A DNA stretch of 64,000 nt from Apostichopus japonicus (taxonomy: Eukaryota > Echinodermata > Holothuroidea > Aspidochirotida > Stichopodidae). The first letter of the stretch is position 1; every line of letters starts with the position of its first letter. Made by a program: the position numbers and the translations under genes. The DNA lies in contig NC_092576.1 of NCBI RefSeq assembly GCF_037975245.1, positions 2,661,501 through 2,725,500 on the forward strand, given 5' to 3'. Below, one piece after another: positions 46,836-59,260 of the stretch. The notes beneath the pieces were generated by a model. That model was not told where the DNA came from and made no database searches. It saw nothing but the letters and a program-made list of their open reading frames with translations.

Positions 46836-48197
46836 TCAAAGGTGAAGGAAGGAAAAAAAAAAGAAGAAAGAGAGAAAAGGAGAAGGATGGAGTAGAAAAT
46901 ACGGCAAGAAAACGGGAAGAGAAAGAGGAACAGTGACAAAATTATTCGAATTTGTAAAGCAAACAGCAGATATCACATCATATCAGTGAGCATGAAAATG
47001 GCGTTCCACGATAAACAGCCTCCAAACCATGGGCGCAGATCCTGGTGAGGACAGCAGGATGCGTCCCCACCAACTTTTTCAGTAGTGGGGACATGATATA
47101 CCGTGTCCCCACCAATTTGTCTTGACCAAGAGCTGCATTTCAAGTTCCCCTGTATTGAACTTTGGCGCAGTTTGATCCAGCATTGTGCAAATGACATGCA
47201 GCAGTTCTCATTTTATTGTATTTTATCCACAGTTGTTAAATATAGGACGGAAATCGGATTTGCGGCAGTCTATATTTGTTTTCTGGGAGAGGACCCCAGA
47301 CCCATCGTATATACAAAGTCTACTTGGATTATTTGTCCCCTGATTCTCTTTCTGCAGACGCCCATGTATTCTCCAAACTAAATTTCTAAGCCATGAGATC
47401 TAAAACTTAAGGAGGTTTAGGAGCATCATTAGGTCTGGGAAGTGTTATTTCCGGCGATCTGGGAGGTATACTTGCCCAAAAAATCGTACGCTACGCGCGA
47501 ACCCATGGTCGCGCTCCGCAGCCTTAGATAGTGTCATAGAACAAACACACGTGCCCACCATTATCCAAGACTGATCTGCGTCCATGCTCAAAACTGTCGA
47601 TGTGTGTAGGGTTCGGTTTCGGAAGTATCTGGTATATTTTTATTTCCTTCAACGAAATTTTTTAGTAGCCGTCTGAATTTTCGAAAATTCCCTAACCAAC
47701 ATTCTTCATCATACTTCATCATACTCGTGCAATTTTGACCCGTCTGTTAGGGTTTGAAGGAGGTTTTTCTATATCGGTTGTCCGTAGATGATATTTTGTG
47801 CAACATTATGGGTATGTTTTGAAGTGAATTTATTCACGAGAATTGTGAATTTTCAAATTCTGAACAGTGGGCTGACGGATATTGTGGGCCGCGATGAAGA
47901 ATCACCTACAAAAGCAATGATCCACAGGATATGTGATGAAGTCGAACATGATGTGTGACTGGTGACAATCTTCAAAAAGGTTATAGATGAGAAAAAAGTA
48001 TTTGGAAAAACTTGATTCTCAGGCAAAAGTGTACATATGGTTGGTAAGTTTCAAGCCCGAGAAGTGCCATTTCCGGTGATCTGGGGGTACCAAAACCAGA
48101 AATTTGCTTGTACGCTGCGCGCCAACCAATGGTGGCGCTCCGCTTAGATAGTAATACGCGCACCCAGGGTTAGAAAATCCTGCATACGCCCCTGGTT
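46836..48197 (-). mobile_element. Family 3 hAT-like element, copy 2, nested and interrupted
   Basis: This is the reverse orientation of 28767-29985: end CAGGGGCGTATGCAGGATTT, then AGCGGAGCGCCACCATTGG, TTTCCGGTGATCTGG, CACCAGTCACACATCATG and further blocks in the same order down to TTTGCTTTACAAATTCGAA (about 46940-46965), followed by a purine tract (46836-46931). It is split by the element at 47028-47586. The left border is approximate and no target duplication was found. Confidence 0.7.
47028..47586 (+). mobile_element. Non-autonomous hAT-like element, family 5, nested
   Basis: This 559-bp element has ends CATGGGCGCAGATC and, inverted, CATGGACGCAGATC. The flanks CTCCAAAC and CTCAAAAC agree at 7 of 8 positions. 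The corresponding position in the other family 3 copy (about 29894) reads through as GTTTTTGAGGCTG, so the empty site is visible. Non-coding. Confidence 0.85.
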
Positions 48198-48358
48198 AAA
48201 TGCAGCTTTTCAAGGCCTGGGCAGTGCCATTTACTGCAATCTGGGAGGCAATATTTGCCAAAAAATTAGATAGTGAGCCAGCAGTTATGACTTTTTATTT
48301 CATCAATGGCCTGCAACCCCCCCACTTCTGACAAGAAATCTCCGCCACTGTTGGAAGA

Positions 48359-48882
48359 GGTGTGTTGGGTTGGGAGGTGTGAAGGGGGGGGGGGATAGCA
48401 TATAACCCTTATACAATATATGCATCCGTGCCTAGAATGCATGGCATTGTGCTCCTGAAGTCATTGGTTCAAATCCCTTTCTAGCAAATAACTTCCTCTC
48501 CTCCTCTTCCTCTTTAATTGGATCTTTCATATGTGTTGCAACTTTTCGAATGATATTATGATGCTGATTTACATTACTGACCTGTTTATGACAATGTTTA
48601 TGATCTTCACTCATGCAACATATTAAGTATATACATTCAATTTGAGTTCTCATGCACACGTTAGAACTTCTTCTTTTCTTCTTTTGCAGCAAGTGCCTGG
48701 AAATAACTTACAAATCGGCACAAAGAAGGACTATTGCCTGGTCGATAACAATAACAAGTATATGAGACTATTAATATTGCGTTTGCTAACAGGATGACCA
48801 ACTTATACTGAGATTGTTTTCTAGTCCAACTAAAGGATTGAAGAAATATATACTATATATTTGACGTTGCAGTTACCAATTG
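48359..48882. other. Upstream region of the transporter gene
   Basis: Short non-coding stretch with a G run near 48386 and a tRNA B-box-like TTGGTTCAAATCCC near 48464. An acceptor-like 'GACGTTGCAG' at about 48872 may mark the start of the coding exon's 5' UTR. Confidence 0.4.
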
Positions 48883-49848
48883 ATGACATATATTGTCCTA
48901 AGGATCCGCCTGAAAATGAACACGAAGGCAATGCAAACATTTCAGACGTATAAGGGTTTAATTTTCTGCCTGCTTTGTGGTATTTTCTTGACATGCCAAA
49001 CGAATTTGGCAAAAGCGTTAACCTTCACAAGTCAACCTTCATGGATGATGTTCACTCGATCTTTGGCCTTAGTGGTTGTACTTCCATTCATAGATTGGGA
49101 AAAGTCAAGAAGTTGTACCAGTCGCGATACGGTTTATTATATATTTGCCACGGTGTGCGGCATCATGCCGCACGCATTTGGTATATTGAGCTTCATGTAC
49201 ATCGGAGTTGGTGATTCCACAGCGGTAGAGTTTGGAGGTGGTCTGATTCTCACCGTGATGGTTGGGTATGTTGTTCTTGGTGATTCTGTGCACTGCCTTA
49301 CATTTTTGCTAGTCATAATGGATTTTGTTGGTGTTTTCCTTGTTGCAAAACCAACTTTTATATTTATGTCTGATTGCGAGTCATGTGGTATCAACAAGAA
49401 CATTGGAGCAGTTATCGCGCTGAGTGGCGCTGTATTTAGTTCCATTTGGCCCATTTTTATCAGAAAGCTCGCCGAGAGAGATACACTTTGTTGTTACTCA
49501 ATGTTAGTCTTTCAAGGTATGCTTGGGATGGTTCTGTCGGGTCTTTGGACGTCACTGGAATCCGCTTGGAGAATACCTGGCACTTTAACGGAAATCGTCA
49601 TGTTGGTTCTCTTTCTAACAACTAGTACTGCTCAGTATTTAGTCGCCGTGAAATCGGTGGAGCTCGAGCAGGTGAGAGTGTTTGCGATGTTTATCACTTT
49701 ATCAGTTGCTGTTTCTTATTTACTTCAGGTGACAGTGTTTGGAGAGGCTGTCGATCCAATCAGCATCAGTGGAGCGATACTCATTATGTTTACTGTATCG
49801 TGTAGCTCACTTTCAGATATCATGAAGAGCAAAACCGATGACTATTAG
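48883..49848 (+). CDS. SLC35G-like (EamA/DMT superfamily) ten-helix membrane transporter
   Basis: The frame is intact and intronless, 321 residues from the first ATG (a second in-frame ATG is at 48916). About ten hydrophobic helices are visible (roughly 24-44, 55-70, 84-107, 116-133, 138-155, 175-194, 205-225, 236-258, 267-289 and 293-313). They are arranged as two EamA halves, each ending in a FGE/LGD-type helix junction (VVLGDSV near 131; TVFGEAVDPISISGAILI near 287-301). The EF/GGGLILTVMVGYVVLGD and FGEAVDPISISGA segments are typical of SLC35G members, which are known as drug/metabolite transporter relatives with poorly defined substrates. There is no signal peptide, as usual for the family. 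Length is close to typical (about 320-365). Single-exon genes of this kind are often retrocopies or tandem-expanded; which one applies here is unknown. Confidence 0.9.
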   Translation: MTYIVLRIRLKMNTKAMQTFQTYKGLIFCLLCGIFLTCQTNLAKALTFTSQPSWMMFTRSLALVVVLPFIDWEKSRSCTSRDTVYYIFATVCGIMPHAFGILSFMYIGVGDSTAVEFGGGLILTVMVGYVVLGDSVHCLTFLLVIMDFVGVFLVAKPTFIFMSDCESCGINKNIGAVIALSGAVFSSIWPIFIRKLAERDTLCCYSMLVFQGMLGMVLSGLWTSLESAWRIPGTLTEIVMLVLFLTTSTAQYLVAVKSVELEQVRVFAMFITLSVAVSYLLQVTVFGEAVDPISISGAILIMFTVSCSSLSDIMKSKTDDY

Positions 49849-49949
49849 AATACTGCATGCGTCTTGCCATCGGTTAGAAGTAAAAAAAAAAAAGACATAT
49901 TTCCGTGTATCTGTCTGTCTGTTCTGTCTCTATATATGAATGTAGGCCT

Positions 49950-50184
49950 ATGTATGTATTTTAGATCCTCCTGCAAGCAGGAACCCGCGAAGAAGCCTCA
50001 TTGGCTTATCAAAGCCGCAAGCTGACCGAAGTCAGTATCTTAGATTCATATTTAACGTCCATGATTATGAATTGTTAATTGTCAACAACTCTGTAACTAG
50101 ACGACATACATTAATCTGGGAGTGACTCGAACCGGGGACCTTATGATTGAAAAGCACCGGCGTTAACCACTGAGCTAACACTCG
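49950..50184 (-). mobile_element. tRNA-derived SINE, copy 1
   Basis: Reading minus, the head has A box TTAGCTCAGTGG and B box GGTTCGAGTCAC at tRNA spacing. A body follows containing ACAGAGTTGTTGACAATT, CTTGCGGCTTTGATAAGCC and TTCCTGCTTGCAGGAGGATC, ending in ATACATACAT-type repeats. The second copy at 61183-61428 matches almost throughout. The internal promoter suggests pol III origin. It lies about 100 bp after the transporter stop, antisense, probably in its 3' UTR. Confidence 0.85.
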
Positions 50185-53100
50185 ACAATGTGCTTTTAAG
50201 ATGAAGAAAATCTGATGAACAACATATATCTTTGGAGGTGAGAATGTTGCACACATTCTGTTGTGTTTACCGCGTGATGTCACCCGTGGAAAAGAACTGG
50301 ATATAAATAAACAACCAAACAAACATGACCAGCATTCAGAACGGAAGGAAACGACAAATGACTATATTAATATCATCCATTTTAAGTGTCGCATGTGTCA
50401 TCTTCGTCTAAGGAACTATACTAGTCTGGCGGATGCTCAACATATAGCACACTATAATTGTGCAAAGTGAATGAATGCAGCCAACATCTGTCAATCTGTA
50501 TGTCTTATTGTGCTACTATATATGTAATCCTGTGCGAAATTAGTTCGTTACTCGGGCCTTGAACTGCCATATTTTCAATAAATTTATTACGCATTTATTG
50601 CATTCATATGCACGATCGTTCTACACTGAAGTCAATTGGTGCGTACTATCTCTGACAGGTTGATATGTTGAACTTTTTTTCTAGTTTGCGGGTACTCATG
50701 TCCGCAATAGCAAGTTTTTTTGTTAACGCTAGTGTGATTTTGATAAGGGTGTGAATATATGTTTAGAGTAAAAAAATACTAGTTGTCAGGCATGGGGGCA
50801 ATCGAATAGACATCTAATTAGCCTACATGGCCTTTAGTTGTCAGTCAACGAGTCACGATAAGAGAAAACGATTGGCCATAGAGTAAAAAATACTAGATTT
50901 GCAAACAGGCATAAGGAGGACATTTTTTTTTTAAAAAGCAGCAACGCTGTAGAGTTCTGATGCTAAGCTTCTTTTTGAGACATCTGTTTTGGTTGGCAGT
51001 ATTTCTGAGCAGTTTATCTACTTGTCTGTTGGAAGAATATAAGACCTAGGCGGGATAACTATGTCATTTCCCTTCCTCCCATCTCTTTATCCTTGACCTA
51101 TGTTCCTTCATACCACAGACATAATGTTATACTATGTTAGAAAGTTGTGAACTTGTTTTAAAATAAGACATAAAGATAATGTTTTTTATCGAATTTATTA
51201 AACAATGATTAAAGTTTGAAATAAATTTGAAATGTCAAAAGCCTGTAATTTACGCTCAGGTGTATTTTTGAATAGCCTATAACGTAAAATGCAGAGATGT
51301 CTTTGTGGTATCTTTAAACCAGAATTCAAATCTGTATTGAGGTTTGTCGGATGATTGTCATTGTAACATGTAATGAACTAATGTTATCCTTGTAAGATAT
51401 GATGAACATGTTTTTTATCTTTCCCCCGAAATGGACTGATTTCAACGGTTGTTAGCCCTTAGTTTACTGTAGGGCGAAATATTTCCCGATATTGTCGTAT
51501 TTCTGGAAATTTCCTTCAAAGTGAAAACACTCTGACGAAGTTATAATTTCCAAAAGATCGTCGTATTTAGTACTAGGGATAAAATATGCCCCATTGCAAA
51601 AACAAAGAACCAACAGTATATGCGCTTCGTATAGTTTTCATTCATGCAATAATAGAACGGAAATGAGGTTTTTTTTAAGTGTTCCTCTTCTAAATCTCCT
51701 AAAATGTTGTCAATATCACGTTTGAATGTGATGACCCCAAATTGCTCCCGACAATTGCACCCATACGATAAGAGAACGACCTGCAACTTGTTTACAATCG
51801 ACGAATCACAGAGAAACGTGGTATAGCAGAAATTGGAATCGGCTCCAAAAATATAGGTCATTCTCAAATGACGTATTTCACAAACAAACTGTGGAAAGCT
51901 GAGTTAAAATTACAAATCTACCATGTATAGTTCTTTTGCAGAGAATGACATCAGACTGGAAGCCTGAATAACAAGTAAATATTCGATACGATCAAGTCTT
52001 CCACGGGTGGAATTATTTCCCAAAATGATGAGAAAATATTAAGATGGAAGACTTTTGTGTATACTGACACCAAAGCGCACACTGTTCATTATAGCGTTGG
52101 CCCGAGGGAAAAATCCAATATATGCTTTTGGGTACCCGTTTCAGTCGGTTCCCTGCAGGTACACGTTCATTACGCATTAAACCTAAAACTGCAACGCGCC
52201 CTATACTATAAGGACATATTATATTTTCTGTTATTACGTATATTATGCATGCCTTCAGTCACTTATATGGTAAGACTTTAAACAATCCGCGAATTGATTT
52301 ATACGCAAGCTGCATAATTAATTATATTTACCACTTATTAGCTAAATTTATTTATTTTAGCCTGCAAATCAACACATATGCATTGTTTTCCCACAATGAT
52401 TTTTTAAATGATCTATGAAAAGTTTCTTAACTAAGAAGTGTATAACTATACGGCCTTCCAAGCATGGCTGTAGCATTGAAAGTATTACTCGTGAAAATGT
52501 GGTCAGTGTGATTGAAGAATTCCTTATAGCATTTGTTGGGTATAGTTGCAGTAAATTGCTAACATGAAGCAATCATTGGAGACAATTGACAGTATGCTTT
52601 ATGCTGGATACCAAAACTTTCTTACAAGAAAGTTACGGCGCTTATATGGTACCACGGTATCATACTTGCGCTAGACATCAAGCTAGCCAATCTTTTCTTT
52701 CACTATTGTTCACTAAGACCAGCGCTCCAGGAAGTCCCGGTTATCTATAGATTAGTTGAAACTCCGTAGAAAACTACACCAAGCAATCCTTACTGGGAAA
52801 TGGTGATATCCGATGTGTAATCATGGACCAATCACATCGTGGTTGATTCTTTCAAGTATGGAAATGCACTGTTCAACTTTTGAAGAGGGAGGGGGGGGGG
52901 GTACGAGGGAGTGCCTAAACTGACAAGAGTTCGTCTCCGATAAAGGAAGGATCCAAAAACAGGCAACGTAGAAGTTATTTTGGAGCCCTGCCCTATCTTG
53001 GTCAACACTTCGTTATTGAAATTCATTTTATAACATTTCCGTCATGTTACCAACAGTTTTCGAGAATATCTGATAGGCTGGTTATGTTGGTATATAAGCA

Positions 53101-55869
53101 CTGTTCACCATTATCAGTGACATACCTATGCCAGTGCGGCCTCACAGGGCCCGGACCCCAGGGGGGGGGCAGTGACAAGTATACACCCATCTGCCAAAGC
53201 ATAATATTGATATTAACGGTGCAATCATTAAACCAAACGGACATCTATCTGTATATCCAGATGTGCACTTTCTTGATTCTGCTGTCGGGCCCAGCAAAAT
53301 AGGCGATAAGTCCAGTAATTACGTCACTTATGTCTACTGTTTAAGGCCCCTTGTAAATTTGTAATCATTAAATGGGCCCCTCAATCGAATATCTAACATT
53401 CTAGGACGGAATCCCTGCTCACCCTAGGAGTGTAACACCCTCCACCGACCACCGCCATATACCTTTTTGCTTCTGAAAACATATTATCAAAGTATAAAGG
53501 ATCAAGCAATGCTAATAACATGCAGTTTTACCAGACGTTATTGTTTAAATGGAGGGGGACTCAAATAACTGTTGATGAGTGATATAAAGTTGTACCAAGG
53601 GTGCATTCATCTTTGTGGAATTGAATCCGGTGTCCGAGCTCCCATTTCTTTCCCAGGTGGGCAAGCCCCAGATCAAGCATGGACATTTGGTGTTTAGGCC
53701 TGTAGAAAATTAAAATCTGTACATACATGACTGCAGTGGCTGCAAAACATTTTTCTTGAACAGCTGATATTGCAGCAGCAAATTTCAAATAATATTGAGT
53801 ATAATTATAAAGAAACAATTGTTTTCTTTCCAGAAGTGACAATCCCAGCAGACTCAACTGGACAGGGTCCATCTTAACCCGAGTCCTCCTGCAGGAGAGC
53901 GGATTCAAGTCCACAATCTGGACTTGAGTACTCTTAGCACTGGCGCTGTTAAAGAATTATATAATAAAGTTGTGTAACTGAGAAACAGAACATGGCAAAT
54001 AGGAGTTTCACTCACTCGTATTATTTAGAATGGTCTACAAAATATCAACTTTAAAAATGAGCCTGAACACGCCCAAAAACCATAATAGTACAGTTATATT
54101 CTAAATGGCAGAGCCGGGTAATTTTCAAGTACGTATACCATGCTGAAACCCTTATATTAAGAAAATGTTAATGATTTTTCAACCTGTGCCAATTTATTGA
54201 TTTATTGGAAGGGGGAGGGGGTTAGGTCCAGGTTTGTGGGACATTTAGCATTATGAAATAATTTTCTCCTTCATACTTGCTTAGGACCATTAGGATACAC
54301 AATATGAAAACAACACTTAGGGTGACATTAACAATTCTTGTAACTTTATCAAAATAGGCTATTGCTAAGAATGCAGGCAGGTATACCATTTGCCGTGTTC
54401 TCTGAGTAAAGAACCACAAAAGACTTTTTTTTAATTCATCTCCTAAATAAAACAGCTTCCTGGATCTGGATCCAGTAATGAACTACACAAGCAGTATACT
54501 GACATGTTAACTTTAAAATACAAAGGACATGGCTATAAGGGTTCCCAACGCAATAAGACACACTAAACAATCCATTAACTCATACTACAGTTGTTTTTCA
54601 TTTACAGTGGTTGGGTGCAAGGAGGCACATTTACAACATTCTCGATACCAAAGGAGAGGAGTAAACAAACTTGAATAATAGCAAAATACACAATTTGCAT
54701 ATCCCCTCCTCTAATTTTAAAATCCCTGGCATGGAAATGTCCCTGGACACATGTCACTACAGGGAACCTAAAGGGAATATAATGATTTGACTCATTATAC
54801 ATTAGTGACATGCAACAGCAGGTTACCATTGAACTGGCCTTCCCTCCCCCCCCCCCTCCCACCCCACTCTAACCCCTTCTCCACCTCATCTTCACCCAAA
54901 CTACTGTTCCACCTTTTATTCCGAAACTTTACATATTTAAAATATAAAACAAATGTTTGTCAGTTGAGACATTTTCTATTTTAAAATGCATAACAAAGTG
55001 AATACACTATTTGAATTTTTAAAAGCCATTTACAATGTTAGACTGGAACCAATAAATCAATAAATTATAGTATTTCATCACAAAACCAAAACCAACATAA
55101 AGTTTGCTTACAAGGTCTGATTTTACAGTACAATGATTAATACAATGATACACTATTTGAGATCCACTGTATTTGTCGCCTGATTAACAAATCAGCGTAT
55201 ATTGTATGTGATAGGCCCACATGAAGAGTATGCTGCAGTTGTAACTAACATCTGTGATAAAGTTTAGCACTTAAACATGCTAAATGGCTTGACCACATGT
55301 GTCGCATTCTAAATTTCTATCCAAGTGGTATCTTCTGAGTATAAATGATGTAGTGTACAAATTTACAATAGCTGATCCTATATCATTACTACTGGATGCA
55401 AAATGGTAAAGGTTCTTCAAAAATTTTCATCCATTATCGTGAGAGGAGGCAGAGGGTAACAAATCGAAGATAGAACAAACTTATATATGATCCGAAAACA
55501 GGGTGAATACATATTGTAATATCCTTTTCTGAAATTAAGGAACCAAACATTACATTTAAGTTGGTAGCTTGATTTGGTTTTATTCAAGAAAACCAGAATT
55601 ATTATCCAAGAACCATAAACTACAGTATTATGTTTAAAAGAGGAGTTTGAGATCTAATGTATGTGATCACATTATTAAGAAATCAGTGTATTTCAGTGAT
55701 ACAGTAGGCCAACATGTACAGCAATATTATGCTGCAATCATAACTAATAGGAGTAGTGATAACTTGTAGTACTTGTAGTACTTAAGTATGCATTGTCAAA
55801 CCGATCCTGATGGCGACAAACTTGCACAATGGATTAAACTTGTTTCCAGTTTCATAAAATTAATACCTG

Positions 55870-56020
55870 CAGTCCCTTACTAAAACGTCCTGCCTGCTAC
55901 GAACAGTTCCTGCGACCTGTCTGTGAAGTTGCTGCAACGCCACTGTGGCTTCACTTTTCACATGCAAATGAGCTCTGCCGCGACTTCACAGGAGAGAGTC
56001 GTGCCGCAGCTTCACAAGAC
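55870..56020. repeat. GC-rich patch of short inverted repeats
   Basis: Repeated words GTGAAG/CTTCAC with GCTGC/GCAGC (GTGAAGTTGCTGCAAC, GTGGCTTCAC, GCGACTTCAC, GCAGCTTCAC) and the palindrome GCCACTGTGGC. ATGCAAAT lies at about 55963. It could be a small MITE or an old promoter; no target duplication was seen. Confidence 0.4.
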
Positions 56021-58276
56021 CCCTGATTGGTTACATACTGTATCAAAATAGATTCTCCTGCCTTTTTGTGCACTTTTCCTGAAGGCAAACACTTGGGTCG
56101 GATTGATATAGAATCTAATAGGTTATGTCACCTTAGGTAATACGATTTTTCTTTTAAATCCAAAATGATACTTTCTGTAGTCGTCACAATATACGAAAAA
56201 CAGAATAACATGCAGTCATCATTTTAGGTTCATAAATATATTGCATACAGTGTATGCAGTAACCGGACTAAGTCTGCAACAACGCTCCCAGTGTGGGTGC
56301 ATTTGGGATTTTTCCAGAATTAACTGGTATCTCTTATCACAGAAGATATGGTCTGGCTTTTCCTACCTGCAACAACATCGTCCTGAGAAGAGTGAGCGGA
56401 ATAGGCATTTTCGCCCCTGGCTCTGAAAAGTCGGTGATTAAGAGTACTTTTAGTTAAATCGGAAGATTCCTCCCAAACTGACCCTCATTACATATCCCAA
56501 TTTATTCCAGGTCTGAGGAGAACATGTTAAACTGTTTATTGTCAATCCAGTACAACTGTTAAATTGCTACGAATAAAGCACGGCAATTTGCCAAATCTGC
56601 TCATCAGGATTTGTAAACCACATAACATATTGTAACAATACATGTACAGTGTTCTAAAAGAAATATTAATGGAGATGTAATTTACAGGTAGATACACTGT
56701 TCACCTCAAGAGCATTTCCAGTTCAGCAAAAGGTCGTGCTTCTAGGTTGTTACATTGTACTTTTAGACAATCATAGGGGAAGAAAGGTGGGGAGGAAGGC
56801 ATATTGCATAATAAACCATTTGTCGCCTGGCAAAGAAAAACACTGACAAAATACCTTATTCTCCGTAATTGGTGGGTAGCACTGGCTCCTGTAGTTACCA
56901 TAGTAGATCTTCCATGGAAGCATCAGAATATGATAGAATGCGATGTTACCTTATTTACCCAGTGTATTCCATTGACACGTCCCACACCCATTTAAAGTAT
57001 TTCTCTGCGTATATCTATGCTGTGGACTTCAACTTCTCTGAAAATTTGCAAAACATCAGACAATTAATCACAGTGAGCAGGCTAAAACAAACCTTGATGC
57101 ATATATGCAGTTACAGGACATGGCATACTGTAGCTTATGGATTATTAGACTCAAAAATTATCTGTGCAAGGTATTAACACGCAGCAGCCACTCCACTGAG
57201 CATATATACCTCATACTACATTATCTGTTACAGCTGGTTTACAAGAGAAGGGCAGTGATGCTATGTCAAGTGAAAATACCCTGGACTGGGTCTGGTGTTT
57301 TCTGTGTTTCAGCAAAACTGGAAGTTATGTATATAAATACTGAACAAATGCAGTGTTATCTGTATTATTGAATTATTGGATGGGAGCAATGCAGTTATAC
57401 AGAAATGGAAAGCTAGATGTAATTTGAATGCAAACAGTAAGGTTAAAAGAACTCTTAATATATCACATAAGTTTGATTCCATCAATGTTTACAGTATTAC
57501 GGAGCACAGTTTACTGTGCTTTAGAGATACAGTCACTGTATCTGCACTGTGTCTGTAACTGATATGTTTATAATCACTGCCACAACACTGTATAGATGAG
57601 GAACTCATTAAGCAGGTTTAATATCAGGCTCCCAAATCATGTAGTGAGAGCTAGTGTTATATTGTGGAGGTAGATGTCTGATTCAGTCCCATTCATTGTG
57701 TGACATTTTGAACTTGTCTGCACCTATTAGTCATAGAAATTCAAGTTCCAAATTGTAGACTTCCACATCTGAAATTTTACCTTTCGTGTTCTGTTGCATG
57801 TACCAGTGCCATTAGACTAGCCTAACTGTTTGATAGCATAATTATGCTATAAATATTAATATAAATAAAAAGTTAACAATCCAAAGGATGTATCAGATGG
57901 TAGCAAAGACATTTGGGGCACCTTGCTTCAATATGGTCTTCACATATATGTTGATGAAAAACATGTATTCCAATCCAAGAAACATTTGATTGTTTATGTT
58001 TAATTTTAGAGGATGGTCAACATGTAGTCAAATCTTTTATAAATCACTTGGGCATGTTGGTATCATACAATCATGTACCATGTACTGTACACGTTTCCAT
58101 CATGATAGACCATTAACTTTTACACCAAGTACAAACTTCTGGGTATTGAAACAGCCAATGTCATCCTAACATCATCATGTAATAACCATCGTGTAACCAT
58201 GCAGGTACGCATTCCAAGCTACACCATATAAGTAATCAATTCATAAAACTGTAATAAAACAGATAACAGTAAGTAC

Positions 58277-58385
58277 CTTTCGTAAGCCGCACAAAGATAT
58301 TTTCAACAGATCTGTTTCAGTTGGTTGGATTTCTGTCGTTTCCATTCTACATCTTTTTTCAATGTCTGCTTCCTTCAGTTTTAAT
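58277..58385 (-). CDS. Unrecognised exon-like coding segment
   Basis: This 109-nt segment lies between 'TAAATATTGTTCAG' and CGAAAG|GTACTT (phase 2 to 0). It encodes LKLKEADIEKRCRMETTE and IQPTETDLLKISLCGLRK, charged and helix-prone. Both splice sites are good and the frame is open throughout. No flanking exon could be tied to it, so the gene is unknown. The internal Met (METTEIQP) might be a start if this is a first coding exon. Confidence 0.35.
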
Positions 58386-59198
58386 CTGAACAATATTTAA
58401 TGATTAATATTCCAACTAATTCAAAAAGTCATAGTCAATCAAGTTATCGGATTTTTTTTTAAAGCAAACACTGTGGAATACTGCCCTCTTTTCTGGGACA
58501 CTGGCACTCACCAAAAATAATAGACAGCTGCGACTATAACAAATACTATACACTGACAATAAGCAAGACTTCAGAGAAGTAAGATCAATTGACTGAGAGT
58601 TAACAGGACAACTGAATTATCCTGAGACCTTATACCCAGTGGCATATTCGGGGAGGAGATGGGGAGGGGTACGATGGGGGTAGGGGTAGAAATACAGACT
58701 AATGATCATAGGCGTAGGAACTGAATGGCAGGGGAGACTCCCAAAGTCAGAATAGCTATCAATGCCTATGTCTGCCCATGACCGTACATGGCCTATCACT
58801 CGCAGTAGCAGACCCCGACCGGAATATCCTAGATCCGTCACAGACCAATTTCAGCTTAGCTTTTCGATTCTCATCTTCTAGCATGTTTTCAATGGCGATA
58901 ATGGGCTGTTAACATTATTCGCCTACATTGATAGTTCTGATATATTCAAATACATATTGGTGTTGTTTGTTTGGTTTGATATGTATATCCAAACTTTAAC
59001 TACGGTAATTTGTAGAACTTGGGCCCTTGGATCCACAAATTTAAATACTTTTATGACCAGTGGGGCATACATCTTTTAAGCCAATCCCTTCTGCACTTCA
59101 GTATGTTGATATTTGAAATATGACATACGTACGATAAAAAAAGTGAACTTTTCAATATATCTACATGGTTGCGTTTTGCTTGTTTTCTAACATACATA

Positions 59199-59200
<2 letters not shown>

Positions 59201-59256
<56 letters not shown>
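59201..59256. repeat. AT dinucleotide microsatellite
   Basis: 56 bp of uninterrupted AT units. Confidence 0.95.

Positions 59257-59260
<4 letters not shown>

Larger units (their letters stand above)
46447..48350 (+). mobile_element. hAT-like element, family 4, carrying nested elements
   Basis: Ends are CAGTGGCGGAGAAACAGGGG and, inverted, CAGTGGCGGAGATTTCTTGT. It is flanked by an exact 8-bp duplication TTGGAAGA (46439-46446 and 48351-48358). It is 1904 bp long as it stands, much of it from a family 3 copy and a further nested element. No transposase ORF is visible. It lies about 0.5 kb upstream of the transporter CDS. Confidence 0.85.
49849..58276. other. Long stretch 3' of the transporter without a recognised gene
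   Basis: It holds a tRNA-derived SINE (49950-50184), probable 3' UTR sequence with AATAAA near 50304 and 50577, G runs near 52885, 53160 and 54845, a GC-rich palindromic patch with the octamer ATGCAAAT (about 55880-56020), and small hairpins near 53910. Open frames at 51541-51867 (minus) and 53561-53914 (minus) have no recognisable domain and were not called. Confidence 0.4.

Noticed and set aside
48440-48480. tRNA B-box-like TTGGTTCAAATCCC upstream of the transporter
   Set aside because: No matching A box at tRNA spacing; possibly a decayed SINE, but not supportable.
50113-50184. Candidate tRNA gene (minus) with A and B boxes
   Set aside because: The anticodon arm does not pair properly and the head is followed by a shared SINE body repeated at 61 kb, so it is a SINE head and not a tRNA gene.
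51541-51867. 108-residue minus-strand frame with a hydrophobic end
   Set aside because: Protein-like in places but without splice sites, homologous motif or nearby partner exon; left uncalled.
53561-53914. 117-residue minus-strand frame
   Set aside because: No recognisable domain. The start lies in a hairpin-bearing patch (AAGTCC...GGACTT) that looks like repeat DNA.
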